Shown: positions 17,406 through 26,683, numbered from the stretch's first letter. The stretch: 64,000 nt of DNA from Paenibacillus melissococcoides (GCA_944800085.1 CALYLO010000005.1:434001-498000), one strand, 5' to 3'. Notes: generated by a model not told the origin, from the sequence alone. Numbers and translations are program-made.

Positions 17406-17896
17406 GGTGTCGATTTGCCATGATCCAGACCCTGCTCCTGAACGATCTTGTCCAGCAGCCGGACGCAGCCCGTCTGAATCAGCCGATATACTTCATCAAA
17501 ATTGCCGGTATAGTACGGATCAGGCACATCTTCAGCCTGTTCCTCCGGAAGCAGCGTCATAAAGCGCATCACTTGCGCCTGTCTTCCTTCGGCCCCTTCC
17601 CAAGCCAATACATTCTGTTCATTGCTTCTGTCCATGCATACAATATATGTAAACTCCTTGAAATCATCAGGTCTTACTTGTCTGCCCAGCATGCCTTCAT
17701 ATGAAATGCGGCATTCATCCAGTACCGCCCGCGTGCCTTGGTGGGGCGGCTGGCCAATATGCCAATCTCCCGTACCTGCGGAATCGACGGCAATCGCGTG
17801 CTCCAGGCCCGCTCGCTTCACCTCATGTCGAAATATCGCCTCTGCCATCGGTGAACGGCAAATGTTGCCGAGACAGACGAACAATACGTTCACCAC
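17399..17896 (-). CDS. Low-molecular-weight protein-tyrosine phosphatase
   Basis: Cytosolic phosphatase using a cysteinyl-phosphate intermediate on phosphotyrosine (or phosphoarginine in some Bacillales relatives). It has 165 residues from the GTG at 17896 (AGGAGG 9 nt upstream); a second GTG follows. The P-loop is VCLGNICRSPMAE, with Cys and Arg in CX5R. The general-acid loop is DVPDPYY. SAGTGDWHIGQPP is a conserved LMW-PTP segment. It looks closer to the YfkJ type than to YwlE by length. It is a single gene, with a possible promoter TTGTTA-17-TATATT about 60 nt upstream. Confidence 0.9.
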   Translation of the reverse strand: MVNVLFVCLGNICRSPMAEAIFRHEVKRAGLEHAIAVDSAGTGDWHIGQPPHQGTRAVLDECRISYEGMLGRQVRPDDFKEFTYIVCMDRSNEQNVLAWEGAEGRQAQVMRFMTLLPEEQAEDVPDPYYTGNFDEVYRLIQTGCVRLLDKIVQEQGLDHGKSTPK

Positions 17897-18256
17897 TGCG
17901 GTACACCTCCTTTCAGCTTCGGTTGAGTTAGGGCTCTTCACCTGTAAATATACCTATCTCGACAACAAATAACAAGCCCGGGTTCCAGGAAGGCCGTTAG
18001 GAATTGGTCTCGCGGCGACAATCGGATATACTTAGAACGCACACATCATTATCATTCGGGACTTTCATCGCTAGAAGGTCTTATAAAGTCCAGCGGTATG
18101 ATGTCAAGTCCCTGATTGATGAGAATTGGAAAATTTCCTTGGCGTGCAGCAGGATCAATCCCAAAAAAGGCATCACCAAACTAGACCCAGTCGAAAATTA
18201 AGTAAAATACCATAATTTAACTGGGAATTAGAGAAGAAAATTCATGAGCCAAGGCA

Positions 18257-19501
18257 TTATTGCTCTGTCGGCTTCACCTTCCTTCTGGGCGTATAGAGTT
18301 GGTCGTTGCGTAGCAGCACATCGACCAGACGCACAAGTTTTCTTGCCGTTAAGACGAGGGCACGTTTGTGTTGATGCTTAGGGACTTCATTGAATTTCTT
18401 CCGGTAGTACTCCCCGAATTCCGGGTCGCGGTTTTTTACCGAGTTGGCAGCTTCAACAAGGTAGTAGCGAAGGAATCGGTTGCCGGAACGAATGCGCTTT
18501 GTATCTTCCGCCTCGAAGGAGCCGGATTGGTGCTTGCGCCACGTCAGACCCGCATACTTGGCCAAGGCGGCTTGATCCGTGAAGCGGTCGATGTCGCCGA
18601 TCTCGGCCAGGATGCCTGCGGCATAGACCCGATCAATGCCCGGAATGGAACGGAGGCACTGGCTGCTGGAAATGCCGTCTAAAATGCGCTCAATCGCCTT
18701 GTCGAGCTCTTTAAGCTGACTCTGGATGCTCCGGATCGACTGAATTGAGGTGCCCAGCACCAAATCAATGGAATCCTCGACAACCTTCGAGAGACGGTAC
18801 GAGGCCCGAGCCGCCTTTTGAATACAGCGGGCGACGTGTTCGGGATCGGGGAAACGATTTCTCCCCTTGTCCTTGAGATAGTCAGCCAAACGGGCGACAT
18901 CCATATTCGCCATCTCATCCAGACTATACTTTTCCGAGAGCATTTCCATGATGGCATGGCCGAACACGGAACTGTCCACCTCCGCGCGAAAAGCATTGCA
19001 CTTGTAGAACAGATTTTGCAAAAAGTATTGCTTCTCGCGGGTAAGGTTGTGTACGAGATGGAATCGCATGCGAGTGAGCCGCTGCAAGGCGATGTACTGT
19101 TCCTGCATCACGATAGTCGTCGTGAGTCTGCCAAAACGCAGGCGGTCTGCAATGATCCAGGCATCGATGCGATCGGTTTTGTCCAGGTCGGCATAAGCGT
19201 CTTTGAATTTGTTAATCAGCTTCGGATTAATGGTGAACACCTTGGCATTCAATTGTTGAAGGGCCTCATCCTCATGCAAGTACATGGCTGGATGCCAACT
19301 GTAGACGGATGTGGCTTCAAGCCCGATATGAACCTCAGAGCAGGCTGTCTTGACCGCAGCAGAAATGATGCGATCCCGCAAGTAAGAAGCGCCGTGCAGA
19401 TTGTTGGTGGTCTTGAAGGTCTCCAGGGTGTCGCCATCCGATTTCATCAAACAGGCTTCCAGTTCTTCGGAACTGACGTCAATACCGACAAAAAGCTTCA
19501 A
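18257..19501 (-). CDS. IS110-family transposase (DEDD recombinase)
   Basis: It has 414 residues and two expected domains: an N-terminal RuvC-like DEDD catalytic domain beginning LFVGIDVSSEELEACL (first Asp), with LEATSVYSWHP and DKTDRIDAWIIADRLR carrying further acidic residues, and the C-terminal Transposase_20 domain with CLRSIPGIDRVYAAGILAEIGDIDRF and YAGLTWRKHQSGSF, including the putative nucleophilic Ser region. The start is TTG at 19501 with AGGAGG 7 nt upstream. No frameshift or stop is present, so the gene looks intact. IS110 enzymes are now known to be guided by an RNA encoded in the element's non-coding end. Confidence 0.92.
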   Translation of the reverse strand: MKLFVGIDVSSEELEACLMKSDGDTLETFKTTNNLHGASYLRDRIISAAVKTACSEVHIGLEATSVYSWHPAMYLHEDEALQQLNAKVFTINPKLINKFKDAYADLDKTDRIDAWIIADRLRFGRLTTTIVMQEQYIALQRLTRMRFHLVHNLTREKQYFLQNLFYKCNAFRAEVDSSVFGHAIMEMLSEKYSLDEMANMDVARLADYLKDKGRNRFPDPEHVARCIQKAARASYRLSKVVEDSIDLVLGTSIQSIRSIQSQLKELDKAIERILDGISSSQCLRSIPGIDRVYAAGILAEIGDIDRFTDQAALAKYAGLTWRKHQSGSFEAEDTKRIRSGNRFLRYYLVEAANSVKNRDPEFGEYYRKKFNEVPKHQHKRALVLTARKLVRLVDVLLRNDQLYTPRRKVKPTEQ

Positions 19502-19789
19502 GAGAATTCCTCCTTTCTATAAGGGATTCAGGGAACGGACTCTCCGGACTGTCTCCGGCGCACTCGCCGATCAATCACCCTCGCATATGAGAACACGCTT
19601 CGGTTCACGAGCTGCCCCGACGCTGCTACAGTCGGGCATGAGTTGCCGAAGGGAACAGCCAGCGGGTAAGAAGTGCAAGCGAGTACCGGAGAAACAGACT
19701 TAAAAAGTAGATTGGACTACAGGAGGGAGACGAATTTCCCCGAATGGAACCCTAAGTTCCATTGTCCAGAGACATTCCGGAAAGTCCAG
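19502..19789 (-). ncRNA. Candidate bridge (seek) RNA of the IS110 element
   Basis: The 5' non-coding end of the element is rich in hairpins on the transposase strand. A perfect 8-bp hairpin occurs first (AATGGAAC/GTTCCATT, 19743-19763). Then comes a long stem with an internal loop: outer pairs 19646-19651 with 19598-19603, inner pairs 19631-19637 with 19614-19621. The internal-loop strands are CAACUCAU and AGCUCGUGAA. Hairpins with internal guide loops before the transposase are the layout of IS110 bridge RNAs. The guide-target match was not established. Confidence 0.4.
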
Positions 19790-19908
19790 TCCCCATATTA
19801 ATTTTCAATGTGCAAGCTGGAAATTTTGAAGGCATTCTATGTTTCTATAAAGGACTGGAAAAAGACTCAAAACTGCCTTCAGGAAATACTATACGAGGAA
19901 GGATAACC

Positions 19909-20571
19909 ATGCATATAGCTCCCCCTGTTCCCCGCCCTCGGCATGTCGTTATTTGCGCCGGCGGCATTGTCGATGCCTCCCTGCTCTCCGTGTGTAAGGA
20001 GGCGGATGTCGTTATCGGCGCAGATCGGGGCGCATTGACTTTGGCCAATCATGGAATCTGTCCGGACGTGGCGATTGGGGATTTCGATTCCGTCACAGAG
20101 GAGGAACGGAACCGGATACGAAGCTGCAGCAAACATTTTCAAGATTTCGACGCAATCGACAAAGATTATACCGATACCGAGCTGGCCTTCCATACGGCGC
20201 TCGCATGGAAACCCGGCCAGATTACGCTGCTGGGCGCAACCGGCACGAGACTGGATCATACGCTTGGCAATATCCATCTGCTGCGGGTCGGAATTGACCA
20301 AGGCATTCCATGCCAGATTCTCGACGCCCATAATATTATCCGGCTCACCAATTCCGAGCTGACTCTGCCGCGGCAGCCCTACCCTTATATATCGCTGCTC
20401 CCGCTCAGCATGACGGTTACCGGTATTACGCTTACGGGCTTCGCTTATCCTCTGACCGATGCCACGCTGCATGTCGGGCAATCGCTCGCGATCAGCAACC
20501 AGTTCGCCGCCGAGGAAGGAACCATCACGATTCGGGACGGGTATCTGCTCGTCATCTGCAGCCGTGACTAA
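19909..20571 (+). CDS. thiN: Thiamine pyrophosphokinase
   Basis: Transfers pyrophosphate from ATP to thiamine to make thiamine diphosphate, the cofactor needed by the PdhA/PdhB complex encoded nearby. It has 220 residues from the ATG at 19909 (GAGGAAGG upstream); the longer frame to 19762 runs into the insertion element. Family motifs are VICAGGIVD, IGADRGA, AIGDFDSV, IDKDYTDTELAF and LGATGTRLDHTLGN. The C-terminal beta domain ends in EGTITIRDGYLLV. It is isolated from the usual Firmicute neighbours (rpe, spoVM). Confidence 0.93.
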   Translation: MHIAPPVPRPRHVVICAGGIVDASLLSVCKEADVVIGADRGALTLANHGICPDVAIGDFDSVTEEERNRIRSCSKHFQDFDAIDKDYTDTELAFHTALAWKPGQITLLGATGTRLDHTLGNIHLLRVGIDQGIPCQILDAHNIIRLTNSELTLPRQPYPYISLLPLSMTVTGITLTGFAYPLTDATLHVGQSLAISNQFAAEEGTITIRDGYLLVICSRD

Positions 20572-20645
20572 GCGGGAGCCATCCGGCTCGGGTGCGTCGT
20601 TCTCTGCGCAAGGAGACAACCGATCCCTTCGCAAGCCTACATAGC

Positions 20646-20694
20646 GACGGCAGCCAATCTGGAAAATCAGGCCGCTGCCGTCCCTTGCTTTTCG
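20646..20694. terminator. Hairpin between convergent thiN and chrA
   Basis: GACGGCAGC at 20646-20654 pairs with GCTGCCGTC at 20674-20682, followed by CCTTGCTTTTC on the plus strand. The U-tract is interrupted, so efficiency is uncertain. Confidence 0.45.
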
Positions 20695-20706
20695 CTTATG
20701 ACACGC

Positions 20707-21905
20707 TTAGAGCAATACCGCGCCGCATAAGGCCGAGACCAGTACGACCGACCAAGGCGGGAGCTTCCATGCCATCAGCAGCAGGGACCCGATCAGAACA
20801 ATCACAAAGTGGGTCGGACCCTGCACGGAAGTCGTCCATACCGGCTGATACAGCGCCGCCAGCAGGAGCCCGACCACGGCGGCATTGATCCCGCCGAGGG
20901 CGGCCCTTACCCCGCTCCAGGTCCGCAGCCAATCGGCGAAGGGCAGCGCCGCCGCGATAAGCAAATATCCGGGCAAGAAGATGAAGACGAGCGCCACGAT
21001 GCCATAGACCGTACCGAGCCAGCCTGGCGCCAGCGACGCCCCGACGAAGCCCGCGAAGGTGAACAGCGGGCCGGGAACGGCCTGCGCGGCTCCGTATCCT
21101 GCCAGCAAAGCGGACTCGCCCATGATGCCTCCCCCGCTCAACTCCTCCGCCAGCAGCGGAAGCATCACATGACCGCCCCCGAACACGAGCGAACCGGTGC
21201 GGAACATCATGTCCGCCAGCTTGGTGGCCGGGCCGGGCAGCGCCGCCGCAAGCCACGGAAGCAGGATACAGCCGGCTCCGAACAGGAGCAACATCGCCAT
21301 CGAGAAGCGAACCGGCAGCGGCGCTTCCGGCGCTCCTCTGCTTCCCGGAGGCTCCGTCTCTGGATGAGAAGGCGTGCGCAGCAGCAGCCATCCGGCGGCT
21401 GCGGACAGCCCGATTATCGCGATCTGGCCATAGGTGCCAGGTATCGTTACTGCCCCGGCGGCCGCGGCCGCCGCAATCGTTTTGCGCAGCGGTCCGGCGT
21501 AAGCTGGGCCGACATGGCGCGCAGGGCGTGAATAATGACCGGAATCGCCACCAGCTTCAGCCCCTGCAGCCAGCCGGGAACGTCCCCTGGCAGCCAGCCG
21601 ATGCCGAAGGCGAATAAAATCAAGAGACAAGCCGATGGCAGCGTGAATCCGGCCCACGCCGCAATCCCTCCCAGCCAGCCGGCTCGCTTCATTCCAATCG
21701 CCATGCCCAATTGACTGCTCGAAGGGCCGGGCAGAAGCTGGCTCAACGCGTTCATATCCGCGAACTGCTCATCTCGAACCCATCCCAGCTTGGCGACATA
21801 CGTATCCCGGAAATAACCAATATGCGCGGCGGGACCTCCGAATGAGGTGAGCCCTAATTTTAACGCCGTCCAAAACACTTCCCATAGCCGTCCGTGACTT
21901 GACAT
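20707..21905 (-). pseudogene. chrA: Chromate transporter ChrA, broken by a -1 frameshift
   Basis: Membrane protein of the CHR family (chromate efflux, proton-linked). The first frame runs from the ATG at 21905 (AGGAGG upstream) and gives the N-terminal CHR domain with LTSFGGPAAHIGYF and LSQLLPGPSSSQL. It continues to LTPDRCAK and then reads into a stop at 21447. The C-terminal domain (SLVFGGGHVMLPLL, AVPGPLFTFAGFVGA) lies in the -1 frame from about 21480 to 20707. Joined, they give about 395 residues, the normal long-chain length. The shift coincides with AAAA on the coding strand (21480-21483). A real mutation, a sequencing error or slippage at A-AAA could explain it. Confidence 0.8.
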
Positions 21906-22048
21906 CGCTGCCTCCTGAATCGTTGACATGGTACGCTGCCGCCGGATCGATAAGGCGAATGGAGAGGCAGCTCTACAGACTCTTTCTGTTTCTTTATTGA
22001 TATCACGCACTTTACATACAGCGCAATCACTTTACAACAATTTAACAT

Positions 22049-22064
22049 AGGGCCATACGGCCCT
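22049..22064 (-). terminator. Small hairpin at the end of the Tad-like operon
   Basis: AGGGCC-GTAT-GGCCCT is a 6-bp stem at the last stop codon of the operon. No good U-tract follows, so this is weak. Confidence 0.25.
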
Positions 22065-23068
22065 TATGGCCCGTTCGGGCATGGCCGCGGAAAGTATCCT
22101 TGCGCCGCCGCCTCCTTTTCGCTCGCGAAGGTCTCCACAACGGCCTCTCGCTCTCCGCACCGCGATCGGTAATAGATACGAATGCCGTCCCGAATCGCTC
22201 CATAGACGACAGGACGCTTAACCAGGCGGCCACCGCCGAACGCATAGTTATTATAGTAGTGTACGCCTATCGGAAGCCCCTGGATAAATGCGATAAACCC
22301 GATGTCATCGACCGTGTTGTTCCAATCCTCCTGTCCGATCAATGGAAGCGTAAACGTATATGTAATCCCCAGTTTGCGGGCATGCGTATTGTGAAGGTTG
22401 ATGTGGTAGGCCAGATCCGCCTGAAGCGTGCTCACGATAGTGGTCCGGCGCACCTGCTCGAACTGGCTGGGATCCGCCAGAAGCGGAATGCGCTTGCCCG
22501 TGGCTTCATTGACCCGCTCCCGCTTGCCTTCGTACCAGCGCTTTGTCGCCGGGTCGAACGCATGGACGTAATCATCCAGGGTGAACGACACGCTGTTCCC
22601 CGACGCATCCGCATAGGCATACGGCTTCTTGGCATGCCACAGCGGCCTGGATTCCAGCTCGCGATTGCTATTGCGAATTTCGCTGTATGCATGAATCCAA
22701 TAGCCGTCATAATCCACCACGGCGATAACGTGAATATATCCGAGCAGCACCTGCTGCCCGATGGCGTCACCGGATATATCGAAATTGGTGAACAGCGTCT
22801 CGTAAAATTGCGCCAGTGCCCGTTCTTTATTCGCACGGAAATATTTCAACGAGTCATAGCCCGCTTCATATTGCGGATATTCATTCCTATGAAGCGCGAG
22901 CGCCGCGTCCTGCACCGCGGCATGAACAGCGCCGTCATACATGCGCGTCAGTTCCAGCGCGCCATCCCGCTCCCCAATCCGCCAATCCTGAAGAAGCATC
23001 GCCGGAAAGAAAATGGCGGCGAAAAACAGCGCCAAGCCGATGAAATAACCGGAGTTAATAGTCTTCAT
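22064..23068 (-). CDS. Membrane-anchored protein at the end of the Tad-like operon
   Basis: It has 334 residues and an unknown function. One N-terminal membrane segment (about residues 8-27, YFIGLALFFAAIFFPAMLL) leaves a large extracytoplasmic domain with no cysteine motif and no recognised fold. The middle contains IAVVDYDGYWIHAYSE and the end GGRLVKRPVVYGAI. The start at 23068 overlaps the previous gene by 14 bp behind GGAGGAA, indicating translational coupling and a shared role. By position it could be a minor pilin-like or tip subunit; this is inference only. Confidence 0.7.
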   Translation of the reverse strand: MKTINSGYFIGLALFFAAIFFPAMLLQDWRIGERDGALELTRMYDGAVHAAVQDAALALHRNEYPQYEAGYDSLKYFRANKERALAQFYETLFTNFDISGDAIGQQVLLGYIHVIAVVDYDGYWIHAYSEIRNSNRELESRPLWHAKKPYAYADASGNSVSFTLDDYVHAFDPATKRWYEGKRERVNEATGKRIPLLADPSQFEQVRRTTIVSTLQADLAYHINLHNTHARKLGITYTFTLPLIGQEDWNNTVDDIGFIAFIQGLPIGVHYYNNYAFGGGRLVKRPVVYGAIRDGIRIYYRSRCGEREAVVETFASEKEAAAQGYFPRPCPNGP

Positions 23069-23609
23069 TCCGCACCATTCCTCCGTACGGGATAGAAATG
23101 CGCGCCAAGTCATCCGGAAGCGAGCGGGTAAGAAAACTGCGGATGAGGGCACCATTGGTTTGATTCACATTTTTGACGACGACGCGAAACATATCTCCCG
23201 CCTTCAAATAATATACCCGGCCCGGATCGGTTAGCGGCGCTGCTGTATTCGGGAACAGGACGCGGTTCAAATCATCCGTATAATGAAAATCATAATACAC
23301 CTCGAAGCGCGCTTGGAAGGTTCCGGCATCAGCCGGGTCCATATGAACGGGATTATATTTCTTGATGCCATGCTCCATCTCGATATCGAATACATGGCCG
23401 GTTCGCGCCAGTTGGCCGTTCAGTTCATTGACCATGACCGGCGTAATAAATCCTTTGTCGCGGACAGCATCGACAAAGCCGGTAACGGACGAATAGGCCA
23501 GCGTATAATCAAGTCGCTCCTGCTGCTGATATGAAGCGCCAAGCGGATACAGGAACATCAAATAACACGAAATGACTGCGGCGAACAATGTTATGATCCC
23601 TTTAGCCAT
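23055..23609 (-). CDS. Single-anchor small protein of the Tad-like operon
   Basis: It has 184 residues, with an N-terminal hydrophobic segment at about 3-25 (ITLFAAVISCYLMFLYPLG) and a polar domain rich in aromatic residues (VYYDFHYTDD, DPGRVYYLKAGDMFRVVVKN). No prepilin-peptidase site (Gly before the hydrophobic stretch) is clear. Its size and topology resemble TadE/TadF-like minor pilins, but no signature supports that name. The ATG at 23609 follows AAGGAGAG. It is coupled to the next gene. Confidence 0.7.
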   Translation of the reverse strand: MAKGIITLFAAVISCYLMFLYPLGASYQQQERLDYTLAYSSVTGFVDAVRDKGFITPVMVNELNGQLARTGHVFDIEMEHGIKKYNPVHMDPADAGTFQARFEVYYDFHYTDDLNRVLFPNTAAPLTDPGRVYYLKAGDMFRVVVKNVNQTNGALIRSFLTRSLPDDLARISIPYGGMVRNEDY

Positions 23610-23624
23610 AGCGCTCTCTCCTTC

Positions 23625-24008
23625 CTATAGGGGATCGAATATCACCCTCTCCAGACTCCCGTCCGGACGCCATATCTGCTTCATCCGATACAATCCGTTC
23701 AGCCGGATTCCCGAAGCGTCTATATGTTCCCTGTCCACTTCCCGCCCATATTCTGTCGTGCCCACTTGAATATCGGCATCTATCGCCCGAATATGGTAGA
23801 TCGATTGCAGCACGGCCGCTCCCGTGACCGTATAGGTTGGCGGAATTTGCAGCCGGGGCGCCAGATTCGGATCCCGCTCATCAAGAATGCGATCCGCTTC
23901 GTTCAGCAGCTGATTGCGGGCGGTTACCGCATCGCGAGAGAACGATAGCGCCGCCACAAAAAGGATAAAGGCCACCGAAAGGGATATCATGCGGGCGGCA
24001 TTTTCCAT
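23625..24008 (-). CDS. Single-anchor small protein of the Tad-like operon
   Basis: It has 127 residues. The hydrophobic segment MISLSVAFILFVAALSF at 7-23 follows MENAAR, the orientation of a pseudopilin-like N-terminus. The rest is a soluble domain with TVTGAAVLQSIYHIRAID, a segment similar in style to the NAI-KFY stretch of the neighbour at 24106-24579. Both may share a fold in which a conserved 'V-x-A-I' helix follows the anchor. Function unknown. The start at 24008 lies behind GGGGGAG. Confidence 0.65.
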   Translation of the reverse strand: MENAARMISLSVAFILFVAALSFSRDAVTARNQLLNEADRILDERDPNLAPRLQIPPTYTVTGAAVLQSIYHIRAIDADIQVGTTEYGREVDREHIDASGIRLNGLYRMKQIWRPDGSLERVIFDPL

Positions 24009-24105
24009 AGTAATTCTCCCCCATCTGCATGGCTCGCGTGGCAGCCATCAATGACCAAACAAATAAAGATAGCGCGGCTCACGCGCCGCTTCCTGAATTC
24101 CCCGC

Positions 24106-24579
24106 TTACTGCTGCTCGAACACGATGCCGCGGGTCACATTGCTCTGATCCACGATAACGCGGGCTTTAAATTTGCCGCTCGGGTTGACGTAGCTGTCCA
24201 GCGACTCCAGCGTAGCCAGCTCCAGGTTTTCGTTGCGCTTCGCGCTGGAGAAGGTCCCGTTGTCAAGCACATCCGACCCGTAGTAGGTCCCGTCCGTATT
24301 TCCACTCGACTTGTTTTTACCCGTGATGACACGGACGCCGAACTGATCCTGCTTATAAAATTTGCGGATCGCGTTCACGACCTGAGAACCGCTGACCGTG
24401 GTATTATCATAGACGGTAAACGATGCTTTGCTGAGCTCCGTCTGTATGGACGAGAACTCATTTTGCGCCGTCTTCGTCGCCTCCTGGGCGCTGACGAACA
24501 GCAAGACGACAATCGTAATCAATGCAATGGTCAAAAAGATTCCGGCCGCTACCTTCAGCGCCGATTGAGCATTATTCAT
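24106..24579 (-). CDS. Pilin-like single-anchor protein
   Basis: It has 157 residues from the ATG at 24579. MNNAQSALKVAAGIF leads into a long hydrophobic helix (about 8-33, GIFLTIALITIVVLLFVSAQE), then a Ser/Thr/Asn-rich domain with SGSQVVNAIRKFYKQDQFGVRV. It is the most pilin-like product of the cluster and the first small gene after the TadBC-like gene, where Flp pilin or TadE genes can sit. It lacks the short length and G/XXXXEY site of Flp pilins. It could be the major extracellular subunit. Confidence 0.65.
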   Translation of the reverse strand: MNNAQSALKVAAGIFLTIALITIVVLLFVSAQEATKTAQNEFSSIQTELSKASFTVYDNTTVSGSQVVNAIRKFYKQDQFGVRVITGKNKSSGNTDGTYYGSDVLDNGTFSSAKRNENLELATLESLDSYVNPSGKFKARVIVDQSNVTRGIVFEQQ

Positions 24580-24670
24580 CGCAATCACCTGCACCTTTTC
24601 CCGATTTTTGTTCTAGGTAAATGCTGATTGGCATGCCTTGCTATAGGCGGGCCGCTCTCCTGGCCGCAAC

Positions 24671-26683
24671 CTACAGCTGGCGAATTTGGTCAAAAGACGA
24701 GCGCATTTGCTCCGCGCTCATCCAGACGAGCGGGATGACCAAATATAAAAACACGAGCGCATACATCGGCGCGAATCCGAACCATTGTCCCCATACCGCT
24801 TTGGCATCGATGCTCTTTTCATAATGCTGCTTTATCATTTCTTGCTCATAAAGCCAGTCCTGCTCTACGTCATCGAAGGCTTGATGAAGCGGAATCAGAT
24901 CGAAGGCCAATTCGATTTTTTCGACGAAGCGGACAAAGTCGGGATAAGGAGCATCCCGCTTCAACTGCCGCAGCGCCTCCTCGGCCCCGCTCTCCCAATT
25001 CATGAGGCATGCGTGCAGCGGCTTCCTGAAGTATATCGAGCTGCGCCCCATCCAGCCCACGATCTGTTCAGCCGTCATGCGGTCGAAGGCTCTCATCAGC
25101 AAGGTCAGCGACTGGAATTGGCTAATCTCCGTCCTCATGTCGATATGCTGCAGCCGGATCCGGAGATGAAGAAAGACGACCGGGCAGGCATAGGCGGCAA
25201 GACTGGCGGCAAGGACCAGCAGCACCTCCCACCACTGAATGCGGCTTCCTTGCACCCGATCGGCATAATCGGCAAAGTAGCTGGCTGCCTGCTTGGATTT
25301 CCATTCGCTGCCCGCCGAAGGCTGAGCAAGGAGTTGTCCCTTCCATGTCTCAAGTGCTTCCGGCGATAGCCCAGCGGCGCTGCTGCCTGACACAGGCTGC
25401 AGCTCCAGTCCGAGCGCCGTCATCTGCCGCTGCAGTTGATTCCACGCCCCGGAAGCCGCGGTCGACTGCAGCAGGAACAGCAGACAGACGCCGCAGCACA
25501 GCACAACCGCAGCCAAGGTCCAGCGCCGGGCATAGAATCGATCCACCGGCATGTTATCGTTCGCTTCTCTCAGCAGCCGCTGAATCCGGCGGATCGCTGC
25601 GGGCGGCGTGCGGGCCATCAAACGGCGCACGAGACGCTGGACGGCAGGGCGGGTCCAGAGGCGGCGCTCCCATGTCCGCCGGGCTTCGGCTTCAGTTCGG
25701 CCTGATCGCCAATGCAGTTGAAGCAGCAGCCTATGGCAGATAAAGACCGTAAGGAACACCGCCAGTTGAAGCAGCCAGCCGAGCTTGCTCTCATAAAACT
25801 GCTCCATTAGCGGGAAATAGGCCTTCGCCCAGCGGGAGAGCGGGTCAGCGAACAATACCGGCGCGACCGCAATCGCCTGCAGCCCGCTCAGCAAATAGTC
25901 CAGCCGGGAACGCATCGTCAATTCCAGATGCATCTCCCTCACGAGCATCGAGATGCCTTGAAGATAGGAGGAACCTTGCCGCTGAGGCGGATCCCCGTAT
26001 TCGACTATGAAGCGCGACAAGCCGGCGAACAGCTTGAAGTAACGGTTCGGTGCCGCCTCTTCATATGCGGCCAGAGCCGCTTCCGGCTGCTGCTCCTCCA
26101 TCATGGCGAGCATTCGCTTCATATGAGACTGCAGCATCGGGTGCCCGCCGTCCGCCGCCTCGGCGATCGCCGCATCGACCATGCGATGGCGATGATAGGC
26201 TTGCCTCACACTGGCGAAGGCCTCGGCCCCGATCTTCAGCAGCTTGCGTTCCGCGCGCTGGACAGACGCATCCCGGTATAGCCCTTCCGCGACGCTCAAT
26301 ACGAGCAGAAGCATAAGCCAAGACAGCACATCCTGATCGAACGACAGGAATACGATTGCCGCCAGCGCAGCCGTCACGGCACTGCCGAGCAAGACGGCTG
26401 CCGTTTTCCGGCGCAGCAGCCATTCATCATACGAATAGAATGGGCTTAGCCGCTGCCGGATTGAACGGGCCCGTCCCTTCAACAGCGGCGTCTTTACAGC
26501 GATTACATAGAAGCGCTGCAGCGCGGCATGCCATGCCGCTTGGATATGTGCCCCCCAAGACTCGCTTTGCCGGGGGAAAATATGGGCTTGCTCAGCTTCA
26601 AGCCTCCGGCTGATTCGCCAGAGCAGAATACCGACGGCTAGCGACAAGGCGGCCAGCGCCACCAGCACCGTACTAACCGGCAA
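24671..26683 (-). CDS. Fused TadB-TadC-like platform membrane protein (type II secretion F fold)
   Basis: Predicted inner-membrane platform on which the CpaF-like ATPase acts. It has 670 residues, about twice a TadB or TadC, with two similar halves. Membrane segments are at about 4-22, 95-137 and 290-318 in the first half, and about 405-425, 505-530 and 640-660 in the second. In each half a cytoplasmic helical domain precedes the later segments. TadB and TadC are normally separate genes, so the fusion is unusual. TTG start at 26683 with AGGAGG 8 nt upstream, overlapping the ATPase gene by 11 bp. The assignment rests on topology and neighbours; sequence similarity by eye is weak. Confidence 0.65.
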   Translation of the reverse strand: MPVSTVLVALAALSLAVGILLWRISRRLEAEQAHIFPRQSESWGAHIQAAWHAALQRFYVIAVKTPLLKGRARSIRQRLSPFYSYDEWLLRRKTAAVLLGSAVTAALAAIVFLSFDQDVLSWLMLLLVLSVAEGLYRDASVQRAERKLLKIGAEAFASVRQAYHRHRMVDAAIAEAADGGHPMLQSHMKRMLAMMEEQQPEAALAAYEEAAPNRYFKLFAGLSRFIVEYGDPPQRQGSSYLQGISMLVREMHLELTMRSRLDYLLSGLQAIAVAPVLFADPLSRWAKAYFPLMEQFYESKLGWLLQLAVFLTVFICHRLLLQLHWRSGRTEAEARRTWERRLWTRPAVQRLVRRLMARTPPAAIRRIQRLLREANDNMPVDRFYARRWTLAAVVLCCGVCLLFLLQSTAASGAWNQLQRQMTALGLELQPVSGSSAAGLSPEALETWKGQLLAQPSAGSEWKSKQAASYFADYADRVQGSRIQWWEVLLVLAASLAAYACPVVFLHLRIRLQHIDMRTEISQFQSLTLLMRAFDRMTAEQIVGWMGRSSIYFRKPLHACLMNWESGAEEALRQLKRDAPYPDFVRFVEKIELAFDLIPLHQAFDDVEQDWLYEQEMIKQHYEKSIDAKAVWGQWFGFAPMYALVFLYLVIPLVWMSAEQMRSSFDQIRQL

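Larger units (their letters stand above)
18085..19789 (-). mobile_element. IS110-type insertion sequence (ends uncertain)
   Basis: The element holds one transposase gene and about 290 bp of structured non-coding DNA on its 5' side. IS110 elements lack long terminal inverted repeats, so the ends are hard to set. The limits given are the inner copies of a 9-bp direct repeat, AAAGTCCAG, at 18085-18093 and 19781-19789; such a repeat could be chance. A shorter 3' end near 18240, just past the transposase stop, is equally possible. It sits between the phosphatase gene and thiN and may have separated thiN from its original promoter. The stretch 17897-18084 holds only the candidate phosphatase promoter. 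Confidence 0.55.

Noticed and set aside
18004..18201. 65-codon plus-strand frame beside the IS110 element
   Set aside because: No ribosome site, no recognisable family, and it crosses the suspected element end.
20707..21905. chrA as a natural pair of short-chain ChrA genes
   Set aside because: The second frame has no start codon or ribosome site at the right place, and the two parts join to the normal long-chain protein.
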